The translations under genes and the position numbers were made by a program. Of a stretch of 64,000 nucleotides of DNA, positions 61,734-64,000 are shown one piece after another (within the stretch, counting starts at the first letter, position 1; each line of letters opens with the position of its first letter). Origin of the DNA: Actinomadura sp. NBRC 104425 (GTDB lineage Bacteria > Actinomycetota > Actinomycetes > Streptosporangiales > Streptosporangiaceae); NCBI RefSeq assembly GCF_030269545.1, contig NZ_BSTN01000002.1:1-64000 (forward strand). Reading direction: 5' to 3'. Under the pieces are notes generated by a model that was not told the origin of the DNA, made no database searches, and worked only from the letters and a program-made list of their open reading frames with translations.

Positions 61734-61769
61734 GAACAGCGGCCCTCCCGCACGGAAGGGCCGCTGTTC
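61734..61769 (+). terminator. Hairpin after adoK
   Basis: GAACAGCGGCCCT (61734-61746) pairs perfectly with AGGGCCGCTGTTC (61757-61769) over a 10-base loop, 15 bases after the adoK stop. Confidence 0.75.
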
Positions 61770-61832
61770 CACGTCTGCGGGGGCCGCCCGAAGGCGAGCG
61801 GGAGCCCGCGAACACCCGGCCGTCGGGACGAG

Positions 61833-61890
61833 CGGCGGATCAGTACGAACGGCGGATCAGTACGAGCGGCGGATCAGTACGAGCGGCGGA
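61833..61890 (-). repeat. 17-base tandem repeat covering the tusA-like stop codon
   Basis: Three full units (61833-61849, 61850-61866, 61867-61883) and a partial fourth of CGGCGGATCAGTACGAG, with one base difference in the first. On the minus strand each unit encodes the C-terminal IRRSY and stop of the TusA-like protein; two copies lie beyond the stop and are untranslated. Confidence 0.85.
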
Positions 61891-62257
61891 TATGGAAGGC
61901 CCAGCCCTGCTGGAGCGCCTCCTCGCGCACGAACTCCTGCGACTTCATCCGGCACCAGGCGGGCACGTCGGTGCGGGCGGCCACGTCGTCGGCGAGCACC
62001 GCGACGATCTCGCCGACCGGGACCTCCCGGATCCGCTCGGCCAGCATGATGATCGGGATGGGGCACTTGCGGCCCAGCGCGTCGATGACCAGCGCGGGCG
62101 GGGGCCCGGCGGGGGCGGCCGGCGGTTCGGGGGGCTGCGGCGCGCGCTCGGCGGCGCGGCGGGAACGGCCCAGGAATCTCATCGGAGCGGCCGCCTCACT
62201 GTCGTGGTCACGGGGGGAAGGGGCGATGGGGGCGGGGGCGGGGTCATGGGACGTCAC
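61874..62257 (-). CDS. TusA-family sulfur carrier protein
   Basis: A 127-residue protein: a Pro/Ala-rich N-terminus of about 55 residues, then a TusA domain with the active Cys in LGRKCPIPIIMLAERI, PVGEIVAVLADDVAARTDVP and WCRMKSQEF. It should accept persulfide sulfur from the cysteine desulfurase just upstream. GTG 62257 overlaps the desulfurase stop by 4 bases (GTGA); ATG 62182 would give only the domain. The 3' end lies in a 17-base tandem repeat. Confidence 0.88.
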   Translation of the reverse strand: MTSHDPAPAPIAPSPRDHDSEAAAPMRFLGRSRRAAERAPQPPEPPAAPAGPPPALVIDALGRKCPIPIIMLAERIREVPVGEIVAVLADDVAARTDVPAWCRMKSQEFVREEALQQGWAFHIRRSY

Positions 62258-63447
62258 TCCACGCTTGCTCCGGCGGCCCGGCGCAGCCGGGCGACCGCGT
62301 CGGGCAGCACCTGCAGGAACCGGTCGACGTCGGCCGCGCGTGCGCCGCGGGGCAGCGACACCCGCACGTTGCCATGGGTGATCACTCCCATCGCCTCCAG
62401 GACATGGCTGGGACGCAGCGTATCGGCCGTGCACGAGCTTCCCGAGGAGACCGCGAAACCCAGGCGGTCCAGTTCGGTCAGCAGCGCCTCGCCCGGCACG
62501 TACAGGCAGGAGAACGTCACCAGGTGCGGCAGCCGCCGCTCCGGGTCGCCCACCACCTGTACGTCTTCGATCGTACGCGGCACCCGGTCCCGGATACGGC
62601 CGATCAGCTCGGAAAGGCGGGGCGCCTCGGCGGACATCTCGGCGCGCACCGCCGTCAGCGCGGCCGCCGCCGCCACCGCGCCCGGCACGTTCTCGAACCC
62701 GGGCACGCGCCGCCGCTCGCGCTCGTCCTGCGGCAGCGGCGAACGCCACCGAGTGCCCTTGCGGACGACCAGCACGCCCACGCCGGGCGGCCCGCCCCAC
62801 TTGTGCGCGCTCGCGGCCAGCAGCGACCAGCCGCCCGGCACGTCGACGCGGCCGACCGACTGCGCCGCGTCCACCATCAACGGCACCCCGGCGGCGCGGC
62901 ACGCCGCCGCGGCCTCGGCGACCGGCTGCACCGTGCCGACCTCGTGGTTGGCCGACTGCAGGCACGCCAGCGCGGTGTCCGGGCGCAGCGCCGCGGCGAA
63001 CTCGTCCGGGTCGACGCGGCCGTGCCGGTCCACGCCCACCACGGTGACCTCGCCGCCGTCGGCCTCGTGCGACTCGGCCGCGTGCAGCACGCTGGAGTGC
63101 TCCACCGCGCTCACCACCAGGTGGCGGCCGGTGCGGCGGCGCGCCCGCAGCGCGCCCAGCACGGCCAGGTGCACCGCCTGCGTGCCGGACGCGGTGAACG
63201 ACACCTCGTCCGGACGCACCCCGAGCACGGACGCGACCTGCGCGCGCGCCCGGTCGAGCAGCATCCGCGAGGAGCGCGCCGCACCGTACAGGCGGGCCGG
63301 ATCCGCCCATCCCGAGTCGAGCGCGTCCAGCAGCGCCGCGCGCGCCGCCGGGTGCGGCGGCTCGCCGGACGCGGCGTCGAGATAGACCCTCTCGGAAGGG
63401 GCCGTTTCAGCGGTTCGCACGTCGCTGCCCACATCGGATTCGGCCAC
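62254..63447 (-). CDS. Cysteine desulfurase, NifS/IscS type (class V aminotransferase)
   Basis: A 397-residue PLP enzyme moving sulfur from cysteine to its own Cys. RVYLDAASGEPPHPAAR opens the domain, SAVEHSSVLHA binds cofactor, PLP-Lys lies in AASAHKWGGPPGVGVL and the persulfide Cys in AVSSGSSCTADTLRPSH. GTG 63447 is 6 bases from a TACGCT -10 box. It is coupled to the TusA gene and diverges from ctaC. It may feed tRNA thiolation or cofactor sulfur rather than Fe-S assembly (inference from the TusA partner). Confidence 0.93.
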   Translation of the reverse strand: MAESDVGSDVRTAETAPSERVYLDAASGEPPHPAARAALLDALDSGWADPARLYGAARSSRMLLDRARAQVASVLGVRPDEVSFTASGTQAVHLAVLGALRARRRTGRHLVVSAVEHSSVLHAAESHEADGGEVTVVGVDRHGRVDPDEFAAALRPDTALACLQSANHEVGTVQPVAEAAAACRAAGVPLMVDAAQSVGRVDVPGGWSLLAASAHKWGGPPGVGVLVVRKGTRWRSPLPQDERERRRVPGFENVPGAVAAAAALTAVRAEMSAEAPRLSELIGRIRDRVPRTIEDVQVVGDPERRLPHLVTFSCLYVPGEALLTELDRLGFAVSSGSSCTADTLRPSHVLEAMGVITHGNVRVSLPRGARAADVDRFLQVLPDAVARLRRAAGASVE

Positions 63448-63453
63448 CTCAGG

Positions 63454-63459
63454 AGCGTA
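63454..63459 (-). promoter_or_regulatory. -10 box for leaderless cysteine desulfurase
   Basis: TACGCT on the minus strand, 6 bases before GTG 63447. Confidence 0.45.
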
Positions 63460-63573
63460 ACCGGGCACCCGATCGGGGGTTGGCGCGACCCTCGCGCTAA
63501 TCTGTCCATCGCACGTGTGACAACCGACCTGACCGCCCGGAGGACCGGGCTTCATCTGTGGGGAAGGCAATCC

Positions 63574-64000
63574 GTGAGTCCGACCCGCTCTAGGGAGCGG
63601 CGTACGCCTGTGCGCGGTCGCCGCGCGTTGAAAAGCGCAGGGGCCCTGGGCCTGCTGGCGTTGACCGCCTCGGCATGCAGCGACGAGGCCAAGCGCCTGG
63701 GCATGCCCGAACCGATCAGCGAGCAGGCCGAGCGCATGCTCACGCTGTGGCAGGGCTCCTGGATCGCGGCGTTCGCCGTCGGCGGCGTCGTCTGGGGCCT
63801 GATCATCTGGGCGGTGCTGTTCCACCGCAAGCGCTCCGACGACCTGCCGCCGCAGGTGCGCTACAACCTGCCGATCGAGATCCTCTACACGGCGGTCCCG
63901 TTCGTCATCATCGGCGTGCTGTTCTACTTCACCGCCCGCGACCAGGACTACGTCGAGAAAATCGACAACACCAAGCCGCCGGCGGTCACGGTCGACGTCA
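63574..64000 (+). CDS. ctaC: Cytochrome c oxidase subunit II, N-terminal part (3' end outside window)
   Basis: The first 142 codons. A signal peptide ends at the lipobox LTASAC, then MPEPISEQAERMLTLWQGSW and two transmembrane helices (SWIAAFAVGGVVWGLIIWAV and IEILYTAVPFVIIGVLFYFT) match actinobacterial CtaC. The following DQDYVEKIDNTKPPAVTVDV leads into the Cu(A) domain beyond the window. GTG 63574 has GGGGAAGG upstream, and TAATCT at 63498-63503 is a likely -10 box. The CopD/CtaG protein at 2.6 kb may help its copper insertion. Confidence 0.93.
   Translation, partial: MSPTRSRERRTPVRGRRALKSAGALGLLALTASACSDEAKRLGMPEPISEQAERMLTLWQGSWIAAFAVGGVVWGLIIWAVLFHRKRSDDLPPQVRYNLPIEILYTAVPFVIIGVLFYFTARDQDYVEKIDNTKPPAVTVDV

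Noticed and set aside
1..64000. CRISPR arrays, tRNA or rRNA genes, insertion sequences and phage attachment sites
   Set aside because: Intergenic spaces are mostly below 300 bases and none shows regular spaced repeats, a cloverleaf with CCA-ready ends, a transposase or terminal inverted repeats.

Overview
The window is very G+C-rich, densely packed actinobacterial chromosome. GTG and TTG starts are common, NADPH:F420 oxidoreductase, F420-type luciferase-like and mycothiol-type enzymes are present, and much of the gene order recalls the Mycobacterium tuberculosis Rv2200c-Rv2225 neighbourhood as I remember it (ctaC, adoK, erpA, cobS, pepA, lpdA/E2, lipB, lipA, DUF4191, RDD, glnA1, glnE, glnA2, panB). 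The protein sequences look more like Actinomadura or Thermomonospora relatives than mycobacteria (inference; no 16S or tRNA gene is seen). About 56 protein genes are supported. I see no CRISPR array, insertion sequence, rRNA or tRNA.

Layout. 1-9 kb: end of a Cys-rich DUF5685-like gene, a FadD17-type acyl-CoA synthetase, a CopD/CtaG copper and oxidase-assembly fusion with a small membrane partner, a luciferase-like oxidoreductase, a retropepsin-like protein, an HtrA lipoprotein and a baeRF-type protein. 9-20 kb: membrane hydrolase, a LigD-type phosphoesterase with a degenerate ligase domain, helix-hairpin-helix protein, map, npdG, panB, an MFS pump with its TetR gene and paired operators, and a PAS-GAF-SpoIIE-ATPase phosphatase. 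20-34 kb: nadE, a lone terpene synthase, an orphan amino-acid binding lipoprotein, the nitrogen block glnA2-glnE, two PAP2 genes, OsmC, a decayed secreted-protein gene, and glnA behind a complete GlnR box. 34-43 kb: lipoate and 2-oxoacid dehydrogenase block (lipA, lipB, E2, lpdA), peptidase E and leucyl aminopeptidase.

43.3-50.2 kb is the most unusual part: a GntR/UTRA regulator, a two-cluster ferredoxin, an SsuA-like binding protein fused to a NosL-like domain, a permease, an ATPase and an AprA-like flavoprotein fused to HEAT repeats. The last four genes overlap. It sits between otherwise conserved core genes and looks like a self-contained uptake-plus-redox system for an unknown, perhaps sulfur-containing, substrate (inference).

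50-64 kb: cobS-cobU, a DsbA-like protein, an aldo/keto reductase, the Psp membrane-stress group (pspA-pspAA-htpX-pspAB), nadA diverging from erpA, adoK, a cysteine desulfurase-TusA pair and the start of ctaC.

Regulatory signals worth noting: matching inverted repeats in front of nadE and nadA, the GlnR box at glnA, tandem TetR-type operators around the MFS promoter, and at least a dozen genes whose TANNNT -10 box lies 6-8 bases before the start codon, pointing to leaderless mRNAs. That pattern was used to choose several starts.
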